From positions 1 to 64,000 of the forward strand of contig NZ_JALDYX010000006.1 of the NCBI RefSeq assembly GCF_024267675.1: a stretch of 64,000 bases of DNA, in the 5' to 3' direction. The notes under the pieces were generated by a model. The model was not told the DNA's origin and ran no database searches. It saw only the letters and a list, made by a program, of their open reading frames with translations. The position numbers were made by a program, and so were the translations under genes. This document shows, one piece after another, positions 16,409-26,134 of the stretch (position 1 is its first letter; every line of letters starts with the position of its first letter). This DNA is from Marinobacterium sedimentorum. GTDB lineage: Bacteria > Pseudomonadota > Gammaproteobacteria > Pseudomonadales > Balneatricaceae.

Positions 16409-17314
16409 TCAGGTCAGCGGTGACAGTTCGCTGATTAACTCCTCCCTGCGGCGCAGCGCCTCTATCGCTGTGTCGCCCAGCCTTGCCGCCACTTCGCTCA
16501 GAAGTGCTTCGCCCATTACAAAGAATCCCGCCATGGCATTGCTGTAAAACAGGCTGCGGTTGGGCACACAAAAGCTGCAGCTGGCAATGTGGTGCAACGG
16601 AGAATCCGCTGTGTCGGTGAGTGCAATGACTTCGATGCCATGCTGTTGCGCAATTTCCGCTGTCCTGATTACGCTCGCCGTGTAGGGAAAGCAGCTGGCG
16701 ACTATCAGTACGTCGCCTGTCTGCAGCGGGCTCAGTGCATCGGCGATGCCCTGGCGCCCGGCCTCGAGCGTGGCAACGTTGGGCCTGATCATGCCAAGGG
16801 CGTAGCCCAGGAAATAGCTTAACGCATAGAACTGGCGCACACCGTAAATCCGTACCTGCACGGCTCTGGCCATGAGTTCGGCTGCGCGACTGAAATCGTC
16901 TGGATCCAACGTATCGATCATGGTGGTGATGTTGCTGCATTCCTGTTGCCCGACTTTTGCGGGCAAGCCTGCGTCTGCGAGGCCGGGCTCGCGCGCTAGC
17001 TGACTGGCCTGCTCACTGTAAAAATGCAGCGGGCTGCCGGTCAGTTCGAGTCTGAACAGCTGCTGCAGGCCGTTGAAGCCGCTCAGTCCCAGGCGGTGTG
17101 CCAGGCGGGTCAGGGTTGATGCGTTGACGCCATGGCGCTCGGCAAGCTCGGTGATGGAGGCCAGGGCAACCTGTTCCGGGGTGTTCAGCATGGCATTGAG
17201 TACCCGGCGCGACTGGCCGCCGAGGCGAATAGGTGCCTGCTTGCTGTCAATCTCCGCCAGCAGTTGCCGCAGATTGCTGAGGTTATGGGGCGGGGTGAAG
17301 CCTGATGTGTTCAT
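16409..17314 (-). CDS. MurR/RpiR family transcriptional regulator
   Basis: A 301-aa regulator with an N-terminal RpiR-type helix-turn-helix (about residues 35-85: ALASITELAERHGVNASTLTRLAHRLGLSGFNGLQQLFR) and a C-terminal SIS domain. The SIS domain includes VQVRIYGVRQFYALSYFLGYAL, DVLIVASCFPYTASVIRTAEIAQQHGIEVIALTD and FCVPNRSLFYSNAMAGF. SIS domains usually sense phosphosugars, but several RpiR regulators act on amino-acid catabolism. It is divergent from the class III aminotransferase gene across an AT-rich gap with a perfect 18-bp palindrome (17406-17423), so it probably controls that gene and itself. Confidence 0.92.
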   Translation of the reverse strand: MNTSGFTPPHNLSNLRQLLAEIDSKQAPIRLGGQSRRVLNAMLNTPEQVALASITELAERHGVNASTLTRLAHRLGLSGFNGLQQLFRLELTGSPLHFYSEQASQLAREPGLADAGLPAKVGQQECSNITTMIDTLDPDDFSRAAELMARAVQVRIYGVRQFYALSYFLGYALGMIRPNVATLEAGRQGIADALSPLQTGDVLIVASCFPYTASVIRTAEIAQQHGIEVIALTDTADSPLHHIASCSFCVPNRSLFYSNAMAGFFVMGEALLSEVAARLGDTAIEALRRREELISELSPLT

Positions 17315-17405
17315 CGCCAGAGTTCGCTGTTTAGGGTTCAGGTACTGTCGCCGGGTGCGCAGTATAACCTTAGATTAAGGCAAAAATAATTGCATAAATT
17401 ATTAA

Positions 17406-17423
17406 TTGCAAATATATTTGCAA
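17406..17423. promoter_or_regulatory. Perfect 18-bp palindrome, candidate RpiR operator
   Basis: TTGCAAATATATTTGCAA is its own reverse complement. A further TTGCA half-site lies at 17390-17394. It lies in the 136-nt divergent gap between the RpiR and aminotransferase genes, where base composition falls sharply to AT-rich. Confidence 0.6.
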
Positions 17424-17450
17424 AACACTAATGCTGCCGAGTGCGCCTCC

Positions 17451-18794
17451 ATGACCCATGTCTTTCACCGCAATATCCACCAGTCCTACCCGGTCGCTGT
17501 TGCCGGTGACGGTCCCTATATTATCGCCGCTGACGGGCGTCGCTATCTGGATGCCAGTGGTGGTGCCGCGGTTTCCTGTCTCGGTCACAGTGCGACCGAG
17601 GTGGTAGAGGCCATCCAGCAGCAGGTGGCGAGCCTGGCGTATGCCCATACCTCGTTCTTTACCACTGAGCCGATGGAGCAGCTGGCGGACTTTCTTATCG
17701 CGCGGGCGCCCGCCGGGCTTGAGTATGTCTACTTTGTCTCCGGTGGCTCAGAAGCGGTGGAAGCGGCACTGAAACTCGCGCGGCAATACTTCACCGAAAC
17801 GGGGCAGCCGCAGCGCAGGCATCTGATTGCGCGGCGCCAGAGCTATCACGGCAACACCCTCGGAGCCCTGGCCACCGGTGGTAACGCCTGGCGCCGTGCC
17901 CAGTTCGAGCCGCTGCTGACCCAGGTAAGCCATCTGACGCCCTGTTATGCCTATCGTGAGCAGGGCGAACAGGAGTCGGATGATGCCTTTACAACGCGTC
18001 TGGCGCAGGAGCTGGAGGATGAAATTCTGCGTCTGGGCGCCGATGAGGTGATGGCCTTTGTGGCAGAACCCGTGGTGGGGGCAACGCTGGGGGCGGTGCC
18101 ACCTGTGGCTGGGTACTTTCGCAAGATTCGCGACGTGTGCGACCGCTACGGCGTGCTGCTGATTCTGGATGAAGTCATGTGCGGCATGGGGCGTACCGGA
18201 ACCCTCTTTGCCATCGAACAGGAGGGCGTCAGCCCCGATATCACCACCATTGCCAAGGGTCTGGGGGCCGGTTATCAGCCCATAGGTGCGACCCTGGTAA
18301 GTGGGCGCATTTACGATGCAATTGCGGCGGGCAGCGGCTTCTTTCAGCATGGTCATACCTACATTGGTCACGCCACCGCCTGTGCCGCTGCTCTGGCGGT
18401 ACAGCAGACCATCGAATCGCGCCAGCTGTTGCCCCGGGTGCAGATGCTGGGTAGGGCGCTGCAACAGCGCCTGCGCAGCCGCTTTGGTGATCACCCCCAT
18501 ATTGGTGACCTGCGCGGCCGGGGTCTGTTCCAGGGGATTGAACTGGTGCGTGACAGGGCAACCAAGGAGCCGTTTGATCCGGCACTGAAACTGCACGCTC
18601 GCATCAAGCAGGCGGCGATGGACGAAGGGCTGATGTGCTACCCCATGGGCGGTACCCTTGATGGCCGCCGGGGTGATCATATTCTGCTGGCGCCACCCTT
18701 TATCCTCGAAGAGTCGCATCTGGACGAGCTGGTGGATAAGCTGGAAAGTGCGATTACCCTGGCGCTGCGTGCCGTTAAGGGGGCAAGGGCATGA
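17451..18794 (+). CDS. Class III pyridoxal-phosphate aminotransferase
   Basis: A 447-aa aminotransferase of fold type I. I start it at ATG 17451 because the in-frame TTG at 17406 lies in the operator palindrome. Class III features are ADGRRYLDASGGAAVSCLGH, the SGGSEAVEAALKLAR phosphate loop near residue 97, LLILDEVMCGMGRTG with Asp240, and TTIAKGLGAG with Schiff-base Lys269. The family includes omega-amino-acid:pyruvate and taurine-type transaminases; the substrate is unknown. Its stop overlaps the ATG of the next gene (ATGA), so the two form an operon. It is probably regulated by the divergent RpiR protein. Confidence 0.92.
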   Translation: MTHVFHRNIHQSYPVAVAGDGPYIIAADGRRYLDASGGAAVSCLGHSATEVVEAIQQQVASLAYAHTSFFTTEPMEQLADFLIARAPAGLEYVYFVSGGSEAVEAALKLARQYFTETGQPQRRHLIARRQSYHGNTLGALATGGNAWRRAQFEPLLTQVSHLTPCYAYREQGEQESDDAFTTRLAQELEDEILRLGADEVMAFVAEPVVGATLGAVPPVAGYFRKIRDVCDRYGVLLILDEVMCGMGRTGTLFAIEQEGVSPDITTIAKGLGAGYQPIGATLVSGRIYDAIAAGSGFFQHGHTYIGHATACAAALAVQQTIESRQLLPRVQMLGRALQQRLRSRFGDHPHIGDLRGRGLFQGIELVRDRATKEPFDPALKLHARIKQAAMDEGLMCYPMGGTLDGRRGDHILLAPPFILEESHLDELVDKLESAITLALRAVKGARA

Positions 18795-19351
18795 GATCAC
18801 GCCTGAGTGAGCTGACGCCGGGGAAAATGAGCGATGAACAGCAACGTGTGCTGGACGCTATCCTCAGTGGCCCGCGGGGCAATCTGGATGGCCCTTTCCT
18901 GGCCTGGATTCACAGCCCTGGGCTGGCCGATCCTGCCCAGGCGCTGGGCGCTTACTGTCGCTACCATACGTCGATGCCGCTGCGCCTGTCGGAACTGGCG
19001 ATTCTGGTGACGGCGTCCTGGTGGCAGTCCCAGGCTGAATGGCAGATCCACGAGCCCATCGCACGCCGGGCAGGCATTGTCGATCCCGTGATTGATGCGC
19101 TGCGCCTTGGCAGCGCGCCCGTATTTGAGCGCGCCGACGAGCAGCTGGTGTATCAGATCGGCTGTACCCTGTATCAAACTAAGCGTATCGACGATGCGCT
19201 CTATCACCGCGCGATCGCCGAGTTTGGCGAGCCTGCACTGGTCGAGCTGGTGGGAATCTTTGGTTATTACGCCCTGGTCGCCATGACACTGAATGTGTTT
19301 GAGGTGCGGCGCGATGGCGCGCCGGAACTGCCATTTACCGAGCCGGGTTAA
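18791..19351 (+). CDS. Carboxymuconolactone decarboxylase family protein
   Basis: A 186-aa alpha-helical protein related to carboxymuconolactone decarboxylase/AhpD-like enzymes: GPFLAWIHSPGLADPAQALGAYCRYHTSMPLRLSELAILVTASWWQSQAEWQIHEPIARRAG contains the core helix pair with the conserved E-HEP region. It lacks the CxxC of AhpD, so a thiol peroxidase role is unlikely. Related proteins of about this size often occur in catabolic clusters with unknown reactions. It is translationally coupled to the aminotransferase gene by a 4-nt ATGA overlap and is the last gene before tRNA-Gly. Confidence 0.85.
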   Translation: MRSRLSELTPGKMSDEQQRVLDAILSGPRGNLDGPFLAWIHSPGLADPAQALGAYCRYHTSMPLRLSELAILVTASWWQSQAEWQIHEPIARRAGIVDPVIDALRLGSAPVFERADEQLVYQIGCTLYQTKRIDDALYHRAIAEFGEPALVELVGIFGYYALVAMTLNVFEVRRDGAPELPFTEPG

Positions 19352-19417
19352 TGCCCGCATAATCGACGTCAAATGCTTGCAGGCGCGGAGGCCGGGCGTT
19401 AGATTAATGGAGTTATC

Positions 19418-19492
19418 GCGGGTATCGTATAGTGGTTATTACTCGAGCTTCCCAAGCTTGCGAGGCGGGTTCGATTCCCGCTACCCGCTCCA
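19418..19492 (+). tRNA. tRNA-Gly (CCC)
   Basis: A complete 75-nt cloverleaf with acceptor strands GCGGGTA/TACCCGC, anticodon loop TTCCCAA (anticodon CCC, reading GGG), a GGTTCGATTCC T arm and an encoded CCA end. It is a single tRNA 66 nt after the CMD-like gene. Confidence 0.96.
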
Positions 19493-19639
19493 GTCTCTTA
19501 TCAGCTCACCTTGCATCGCGCCTGCAGCCTACTAAGGGCCGATTGATAGTTTGCACCACTATTACGACAAGCTCTGACAGAGCGGGAGGCCATGCCGGCC
19601 TTGCCGGCGGCAGCTGTCTGCAAAGGCGGCGGATTGCTT

Positions 19640-19645
19640 TATAAT
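19640..19645 (+). promoter_or_regulatory. Consensus -10 box for the ptp-murB operon
   Basis: TATAAT followed by GCGCCCC, a common arrangement in gammaproteobacterial housekeeping promoters. The -35 (TCTGCA at 17 bp) is poor. It lies 54 nt before the phosphatase start. Confidence 0.55.
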
Positions 19646-19698
19646 GCGCCCCTTTGTCACTGTGGCGCCGCGGGCGCTTTGTGGGTGCTGTGGAACTT

Positions 19699-20196
19699 AT
19701 GAGTTGCGAAAAATCTGTGCGCGTTTTGCTGGTTTGTCTGGGGAATATCTGCCGCTCGCCTACAGCCCATGGCGTGCTGGAGCATCGTCTTCGCGCCGCG
19801 GGCCTCGACTGGGTCAGGGTCGATTCGGCCGGTACGGCGGCCTATCATCAGGGCCATGCGCCGGATACGCGTGCGACGGCAGCCGCAGCACGCCGGGGTG
19901 TGCCGCTGGCGCATTTGCGGGCACGCCAGGTGGTGACGGCGGATTTCGAGCAATTCGATCTGATACTGGCCATGGATGCCCAAAACCTCTTGGACCTGCG
20001 TGCCCAGGCTCCGGCGGGCTCATCGGCGTCAGTACGGCTGTTTATGGACTTTGCGAAGGGCCTGGAAGCTGAAGTGCCTGATCCTTACTACGGTGGTGCA
20101 GCGGGTTTTGAGCAGGTGCTGGATATGGTGGAGGCGGCGAGTGATGGTCTGATCGACCAGTTGTGCAGCGGCCTCTGGCGACGAGGAGGCAAGTGA
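19699..20196 (+). CDS. Low-molecular-weight protein-tyrosine phosphatase
   Basis: A 165-aa cytosolic phosphatase. I start it at ATG 19699 (MSCEKSVRVLLVC); upstream in-frame codons overlap the likely transcript start. The P-loop CLGNICRS puts the nucleophile at Cys13 and the phosphate-binding Arg at 19. The general acid lies in the VPDPYYGG loop near the C-terminus. Such enzymes dephosphorylate tyrosine kinases of polysaccharide export or other small phosphates; the substrate is unknown. Its TGA overlaps the murB ATG by one base (TGATG), so the two are coupled, as in pseudomonads. Confidence 0.93.
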   Translation: MSCEKSVRVLLVCLGNICRSPTAHGVLEHRLRAAGLDWVRVDSAGTAAYHQGHAPDTRATAAAARRGVPLAHLRARQVVTADFEQFDLILAMDAQNLLDLRAQAPAGSSASVRLFMDFAKGLEAEVPDPYYGGAAGFEQVLDMVEAASDGLIDQLCSGLWRRGGK

Positions 20197-21218
20197 TGGA
20201 TAGCCTTGTTCATAATCAGGATCTGCGTCGGCACAACAGTTTTGGATTTGCGGCCTGTGCCGCAAACTTTATGCGCGTCGAGACGCTGGAGCAGCTGCAG
20301 GGTGCCGTTGCACAGGCCCGGCATAACAGTTGGCCGGTGCTGGTGCTGGGGGGGGGCAGTAACCTGGTGCTGCGTGAGCAGATACCGGGCCTGGTGATTC
20401 AGATGGCGATCGGCGGGCGCCGGGTAGAGTCCGTGAGTGAAGATAAGGTGCGGGTAACGCTCGGCGCCGGTGAAATCTGGCACCAGAGTCTGGAGTGGAT
20501 GCTGGAGCAGGGTTACTACGGCTTGGAGAACCTGGCGCTGATTCCGGGCACCGTGGGTGCTGCACCGATTCAGAATATCGGTGCCTACGGTGTCGAACTG
20601 GAGCAGCGGTTTGACTCTCTGCTGGCGCTGGATACCGACTCCGGCGACCTGCGTCGCTTCAATCGTGACGACTGCCGGTTCGGTTACCGCGACAGCTGCT
20701 TCAAGTCGCATGAGCCCGGGCGCTATGTCATCCTGGAAGTGAGCTTTGCGTTGTCGCTGATACCGAACCTGGTGCTGCGCTACCAGGCGTTGGCAGACGA
20801 GTTGAAGGCGCGCGGCATTGAGCAGCCGCAACCGTCGGATGTGTTCGATGTGGTCTGTGCGATCCGTCAGCAGAAGCTGCCGGATCCGGCCGAGCTGGGC
20901 AATGCGGGCAGCTTTTTCAAGAATCCGCTGGTGTCCGCGGATCGGTATCGGGATCTGCTGCAGCAATTTCCGAATCTTGTTGCCTATCCGGCGGATGATG
21001 CCTACAAGCTGGCGGCCGGCTGGCTCATCGAGCAGTGCGGCTGGAAGGGGCGGTGCATCGGTGCCGTGGGTGTCTATTCCCGTCAGGCACTGGTATTGGT
21101 CAATCAGGGGTCGGGTACGGCCACAGAGCTGATGCTGCTGGCAGGCCAGGTCGTGGATTCGGTGCAGCTGCGCTTTGGGGTTGTGCTCGAAATGGAACCC
21201 AGACTGTACCCTGCCTGA
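20196..21218 (+). CDS. murB: UDP-N-acetylenolpyruvoylglucosamine reductase
   Basis: MurB (340 aa) reduces UDP-GlcNAc-enolpyruvate to UDP-MurNAc with NADPH and bound FAD, the second committed step of peptidoglycan synthesis. ATG 20196 has GAGGAGG 8-9 nt upstream. FAD-binding features include VLVLGGGSNLVL and the NLALIPGTVGAAPIQNIGAYGVEL block. The catalytic region contains CRFGYRDSCFK with the conserved Tyr/Arg and NAGSFFKNPLV with the proton-donating Ser. The type I enzyme length is normal. It ends convergently with rne, and a shared bidirectional terminator lies between them. Confidence 0.96.
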   Translation: MDSLVHNQDLRRHNSFGFAACAANFMRVETLEQLQGAVAQARHNSWPVLVLGGGSNLVLREQIPGLVIQMAIGGRRVESVSEDKVRVTLGAGEIWHQSLEWMLEQGYYGLENLALIPGTVGAAPIQNIGAYGVELEQRFDSLLALDTDSGDLRRFNRDDCRFGYRDSCFKSHEPGRYVILEVSFALSLIPNLVLRYQALADELKARGIEQPQPSDVFDVVCAIRQQKLPDPAELGNAGSFFKNPLVSADRYRDLLQQFPNLVAYPADDAYKLAAGWLIEQCGWKGRCIGAVGVYSRQALVLVNQGSGTATELMLLAGQVVDSVQLRFGVVLEMEPRLYPA

Positions 21219-21316
21219 GCGGTTTGGTCTTTGGCTGGGTCTATTTGCGGAGCCGGTCGATGAACGCCTGGAGGCCGGGGCAAGCTCATGAACAGGTTGG
21301 TCTGATGTTCAGGCAC

Positions 21317-21349
21317 AAAAAAGCCGGCGCTAGAGGCGCCGGCTTTTTT
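21317..21349. terminator. Bidirectional terminator between murB and rne
   Basis: A perfect 14-bp stem, AAAAAAGCCGGCGC paired with its complement, around TAGAG. The A-run on one side and T-run on the other allow it to terminate both convergent transcripts. Confidence 0.9.
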
Positions 21350-21362
21350 GTATCCGCATCAC

Positions 21363-24300
21363 TCAGGAGTGATGCTGTTCTGCCTGCTCCGACGGGTCCT
21401 TCTTCGCACTACGACGTTTTTCCCGGGGATCATTGGGTGCGCGGCCGGCACGGCGACGACGACGGGGCGCTGGCTGCTCTGTGGCTGCTTCGGCTTCAGC
21501 GCCGGTGTCGACCGCTTCGGCAGCTGTCGGCTGCGTTGCAACCGCTTCTGCCTCTGACGGCTGGGCTTGGGCCCGGGTAGTCTCGGCTTCAGTCGCAGCT
21601 TCCTCGACGGCTTCGGGTGCCTTGGCTTTCGCAGTCACTTCGGCTTCAGCAGTTTCTGCCGTTGTTTGTGATAGCTGAGCTTTAGCAGCCGTCTCGGCTG
21701 TTGAGTCGGCGCGGGTTTCTGTCGGTTCGACAGGCGTTTCATCGGCAGCCTGTGCAGTCTCGGCGGTTTCAGGCTGAGCTGTCGTTTCAGGCGTTTCAGG
21801 CGTTTCAGAAGTTTCTGCCGTGCTGCCAGGTTCCGCCGCTGCAGTCTCAACCGATTCTGGCTGGGCTGGCGCGCTCACGCTGGCTTCAACAGTACCTGTT
21901 ACCGCTTCAGTAACCACCGTTTCGGCTTCAACGGCATCTGATGCTGTTTCTGTTGCCATGGCTTCTGTTGCGATGGTTTCTATTGCAGCAGCTTCGGCTT
22001 TCGCCGCTTCGCTTTCTGCAGCTTCAGCTTCCACCACTTCGATCGTGACAGCGGTGACGTCTGCGGTTTCCTGGGTGGCTGCAGATGCGGCGTCCGTTAC
22101 GGCATCGGCTGTTTCAGGAGTGGATACCTCATCTACCGCATCAACCGCATCGGCGGTTGCCGCAGCTTTCCGGTCTACCGCTTCGGTGGCAGACGGTTGT
22201 GCATCAGCAACCGGTTCAGGAGCGGAGACAGCCTGCGTCGCTGTAGGCTGGGAGGCCTTGTCGGCAGCAGCATCCGTGCTGTCCTGCTGCGCAGCTGCAT
22301 CAGCTGCATCAGCTGGGGTTGCGGTCAGGGCGACTGCATCCGTCGGGGTGCGTTCTGCGACGCGGTCTGATCCGCGACGACGACGACCACGGCGACGACC
22401 GCGGGTTTCGCTGTCCTCGGCGCTGTTGTCACGGGTTTCGCGTTTCTCGGCAGCAGGCTTTGCCTTGGTCGTGTCATCAGTGTCACTCGGGCTGACAATA
22501 TCCGGCTGCTTGACGCTGGTGTCCGCTTGCTCGTTCTGCTGCTCTTCGCTTGTCTCAGCGTTGCGGGCGGAGCGTTCTGCGCGGGGTTCATCACCGTCAT
22601 TTTTGCGGCTGCGACGGCGACGACGCGGCTTGCCAGAGCCGCTCTGTTCTTCAGAAGAGGAACTCGGTGCTGGTGCGCTGTCGGCCTGCTGCGGCGTGAT
22701 GGTGATGATTTCGTCGGAGTCCTGCTGCGAACGACGACGACGGTCATTGTCACGGCTGTCGCGACGGCGCTTGGGTTTGCTGTTGCTGCGTTCCTGAGCT
22801 GGGCGGTTACGCTCTTCACGGTTCTGGCTCGGCGCCCGACCCTGACGGATCTCGGGCAGCGGCGTCGGTTCAGGTTCCGGCTTGGGCGTGTCGCCAAACA
22901 GGCTCTTGATGAAACCGACCAGCTTGGTGCCCAGGGATGCAGGGGCAGCAGCAGGTGCGGCAGGCGCTGCTTTGGCGGCTGCTGGAGCGCGCTCGGTGCG
23001 TGCAGTTGTCGCGGCTGCAGGCGTGGCTGCAGGAGCGGGTTCAGGCGCTGCGGCCGGTGCCGGGGAGGTGGGGGCGATGCCCTGTACCGCGGCTTCCTCG
23101 CGCTTCACTATCTTGGCGGTAGTGGCGCCGAACTCTTCCTGCTTGGGTGGGGGCTGCAGGTTGTAGCTGGCGTCGTTGGTGGTGGCCACGGTGTGGTCAT
23201 CACGCAGGCGAACGACTTCATAGTGCGGCGTTTCCATGTTTGGATTCGGCACTATGACGATGCGTACGCGGTGGCGCAGTTCGATTTCGTGAACTTCGTG
23301 GCGCTTTTCGTTCAGCAGGTAGGTCGCGGCGGTGACCGGCAGAATGGCGCGAATCTGGGAAGTGCGGTCCTTGGAGGACTCTTCCTCGATCAGGCGCAGA
23401 ATCGACAGCGCCAGGGATTCGGTATCGCGAATGGAGCCCTGGCCGTTGCAGCGCGGGCACACGGTGCCGCGGGATTCAGCCAGTGAGGGGCGCAGACGCT
23501 GACGCGACATTTCCAGCAAACCAAAGCGGGAGATGCGGCCCATCTGGACGCGGGCGCGGTCCAGCTTGAGGGCATCGGCCAGGCGGTCTTCCACCGCGCG
23601 CTGGTTCTTGATCGGTGTCATGTCGATGAAGTCGATGACCACCAGGCCGCCGATATCACGCAGGCGCAGCTGGCGGGCGATTTCTTCAGCCGCTTCCAGG
23701 TTGGTGTTGAGCGCTGTTTCTTCGATATCGCCGCCACGGGTGGCGCGGGCCGAGTTGATATCGATGGAGACCAGGGCTTCGGTCGGGTCAATCACGATCG
23801 AACCACCGGAGGGCAGGGTGACTTCACGCTCAAAGGCCGTTTCGATCTGGGATTCGATCTGATAACGGTTGAACAGCGGTGTCTGCTCTTTATAGAGTTT
23901 GATCTTGCTCTCGAAGCTCGGCATCACGTGGCGGATAAACTGGCGGGCTTCGTCGAACACCTTGTCGCTGTCGATCAGCACTTCGCCGATATCGTTGCGC
24001 AGGTAGTCGCGAATCGCACGGATAACGACGTTGCTTTCCTGAAATACAAGGAAGGGCGCGTTGCGTTTGGTACCGGCTTCGGTAATGGCTTCCCACAGGG
24101 TGGCCAGGTAGTTCAGGTCCCACTGCAACTCTTCGGAGCTGCGACCGACACCCGCGGTGCGAATGATGATACCCATCTTGTCGGGCACTTCTACACCAGA
24201 CAGGGCTTCCTTGAGCTGGCTGCGCTCTTCGCCTTCGATACGGCGTGAAATGCCGCCGGCACGGGGGTTGTTGGGCATCAGAACCAGGTAGCGACCGGCC

Positions 24301-24665
24301 AGGCTGATGAAGGTGGTGAGGGCTGCGCCCTTGTTGCCACGTTCTTCCTTTTCGACCTGAACAATGACTTCGGTGCCTTCCTTCAGCACATCCTTGATGT
24401 TCGGACGGCCGCCGCGCTCGGGCTGCTTGCTGAAGTAGTCGCGGGAAATTTCCTTCATCGGCAGGAAGCCGTGACGATCGGCGCCGTAGTCGACGAAGGC
24501 CGCTTCAAGGCTCGGTTCTACGCGGGTGATTTTGCCCTTGTAGATATTGGCCTTTTTCTGTTCGCGGTTGGATGACTCGATATCCAGATCATAAAGCCGC
24601 TGCCCGTCAACGAGGGCGACCCGCAACTCTTCTGGCTGAGTTGCGTTAATTAGCATTCTTTTCAT
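21363..24665 (-). CDS. rne: Ribonuclease E
   Basis: RNase E (1100 aa) is the endonuclease and scaffold of the RNA degradosome at the inner membrane. I start it at ATG 24665 ([10 protein letters not shown]), the universal family start; upstream in-frame codons give unrelated sequence. The S1 domain begins near residue 35 ([22 protein letters not shown]). The DNase I-like catalytic region has LVSIDINSA and [10 protein letters not shown] with the two magnesium aspartates, and the Zn-link is CPRCNG. From about residue 560 the tail is disordered: Arg/Lys-rich RNA-binding patches with RRRRSR and RRRGRRRRG, then a long Ala/Glu/Thr/Val-rich acidic stretch, as in pseudomonads. No clear Shine-Dalgarno sequence precedes the start. 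Confidence 0.96.
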   Translation of the reverse strand: MKRMLINATQPEELRVALVDGQRLYDLDIESSNREQKKANIYKGKITRVEPSLEAAFVDYGADRHGFLPMKEISRDYFSKQPERGGRPNIKDVLKEGTEVIVQVEKEERGNKGAALTTFISLAGRYLVLMPNNPRAGGISRRIEGEERSQLKEALSGVEVPDKMGIIIRTAGVGRSSEELQWDLNYLATLWEAITEAGTKRNAPFLVFQESNVVIRAIRDYLRNDIGEVLIDSDKVFDEARQFIRHVMPSFESKIKLYKEQTPLFNRYQIESQIETAFEREVTLPSGGSIVIDPTEALVSIDINSARATRGGDIEETALNTNLEAAEEIARQLRLRDIGGLVVIDFIDMTPIKNQRAVEDRLADALKLDRARVQMGRISRFGLLEMSRQRLRPSLAESRGTVCPRCNGQGSIRDTESLALSILRLIEEESSKDRTSQIRAILPVTAATYLLNEKRHEVHEIELRHRVRIVIVPNPNMETPHYEVVRLRDDHTVATTNDASYNLQPPPKQEEFGATTAKIVKREEAAVQGIAPTSPAPAAAPEPAPAATPAAATTARTERAPAAAKAAPAAPAAAPASLGTKLVGFIKSLFGDTPKPEPEPTPLPEIRQGRAPSQNREERNRPAQERSNSKPKRRRDSRDNDRRRRSQQDSDEIITITPQQADSAPAPSSSSEEQSGSGKPRRRRRSRKNDGDEPRAERSARNAETSEEQQNEQADTSVKQPDIVSPSDTDDTTKAKPAAEKRETRDNSAEDSETRGRRRGRRRRGSDRVAERTPTDAVALTATPADAADAAAQQDSTDAAADKASQPTATQAVSAPEPVADAQPSATEAVDRKAAATADAVDAVDEVSTPETADAVTDAASAATQETADVTAVTIEVVEAEAAESEAAKAEAAAIETIATEAMATETASDAVEAETVVTEAVTGTVEASVSAPAQPESVETAAAEPGSTAETSETPETPETTAQPETAETAQAADETPVEPTETRADSTAETAAKAQLSQTTAETAEAEVTAKAKAPEAVEEAATEAETTRAQAQPSEAEAVATQPTAAEAVDTGAEAEAATEQPAPRRRRRAGRAPNDPREKRRSAKKDPSEQAEQHHS

Positions 24666-24681
24666 GTAGTTAGCATTCTTT
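24650..24681 (-). repeat. 12-bp direct repeat across the rne start codon
   Basis: TTAGCATTCTTT occurs at 24650-24661 (rne codons 2-5 on the minus strand) and again at 24670-24681 in the leader, exactly 20 bp away. Confidence 0.6.
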
Positions 24682-25140
24682 AATAGGGGAATGCACGTCT
24701 GGCCACTGGTCGAGCTGCTTGACCGTATCTTGATGGTACGGCCCGGTCTTGTGACGCGGTCAGTGTGACGCGGCCGGGGGCTGATAGTGCCGCCTGGCAA
24801 TGTGTAGACTCGTATCGTCGGTGGAGGAAACGCCAGCCAATATAGTTCTAAGTTCTTTGCTTGTTACTGCCGTTTGGGGCAGGTTCTGGGCTGATGTACA
24901 TCTTCACCTGCAACCGGGCCGCTCAGGACCGGTGGCTGGAGTGCATTCCTGAAAACTGTTGTCGAATTGGTCTTTTTGCCGGTGCCCGGGCTTCTGCGCC
25001 CATCGCATCGCCAGAAATATCGTGGGGAGGGTCAGGCGGTTCGATAAATTTGCATTCTCTAAGAGCCAACCGCACACGGCAGCGGTAGAATATATCAGCT
25101 ATCCCTACAGGCATCAATCAGAGCGCTCTATCCTATTAAT
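24666..25140. promoter_or_regulatory. Divergent rne/rluC intergenic region (long rne leader)
   Basis: A 475-nt region without a gene. RNase E genes usually have long structured 5' leaders used for autoregulation, and the space here fits that. On the + strand, TAGAAT at 25086-25091 is a possible -10 for rluC. Neither rne nor rluC has an obvious ribosome-binding site. Confidence 0.45.
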
Positions 25141-26134
25141 ATGTCAAAAAATATTGCGGCCGCGCCGGTCAGTGTCCAGTTTGTTGAAGTGACGGAAGAT
25201 CAGGACGGTCAGCGGATCGACAATTTTCTACGCACGGCACTTAAGGGTGTCCCTAAAAGTATGATCTATCGCATCGTTCGCAAGGGCGAGTTGCGCGTCA
25301 ACAAGAAACGGGTAAAGCCGGATTACCGGGTTAAGCCCGGTGATCTGGTCAGAATTCCACCGATCCGGGTGTCCGCACCGCGTGAAGATGTGCCGGTCAA
25401 GCAGGGTCTCGCCGACGTGCTCGAGGCGGCGGTGCTGTATGAAGACAAGGATCTGATCATTATCAACAAGCCTTCGGGGCTGGCCGTGCACGGCGGCAGC
25501 GGTGTGAGCCTTGGTCTGATCGAGGCCCTGCGCCAGATCCGGCCTGAACAGCGTTTCCTTGAGCTGGTGCATCGGCTGGATCGGGATACGTCGGGCTGCA
25601 TTATGGTGGCCAAGAAACGCTCTATGCTGAAGTTTCTGCATGAGGGCTTGCGTCAGAAGGGCCGGATCACCAAAATCTATCAGGCGCTGGTGGTGGGTCG
25701 CTGGTCGACACGCACGCATCAGGTTGATGCGCCGCTGAACAAGAATGAACTCAAGTCCGGCGAGCGTATCGTCAGGGTGCAGCCCGAGGGCAAACCGTCG
25801 ATCACGCTGTTCCGGGTATTGCGTCGCTTTGGCATGACGGCGACGCTGGTCGAGGCGCAGCCGGTTACCGGGCGCACGCACCAGATCAGGGTGCACGCAC
25901 AGTTTGCCGGTCATCCGATCATCGGCGACGAGAAGTATGGTGTAGATGAGCTTAATCGTGAGATGAAAACACTTGGTATTCGCCGGCTGTTCCTGCATGC
26001 GGCGCAGTTGCGTCTGACACTGCCCAATGGCGAACGTCTGCGAGTAGAGGCTCCGCTGGAGCCGCAACTGCTCGAAGGCCTGGCCAGGCTGGAGGAAACC
26101 GGGTCTGATGGTGTGCACGTCCAGGAAGGATCTA

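Noticed and set aside
19644..20072. A 142-codon open frame on the + strand over the phosphatase gene
   Set aside because: It is an out-of-frame shadow of the phosphatase gene, which has the intact CLGNICRS P-loop.
21820..22797. Long antisense frame rich in Ala/Ser/Val opposite rne
   Set aside because: It is the complement of the repetitive acidic tail of RNase E and has no independent support.
21363..24665. Long Ala/Glu/Thr/Val-rich stretch as an inserted or foreign repeat
   Set aside because: Disordered acidic tails of this kind are normal in pseudomonad-type RNase E.
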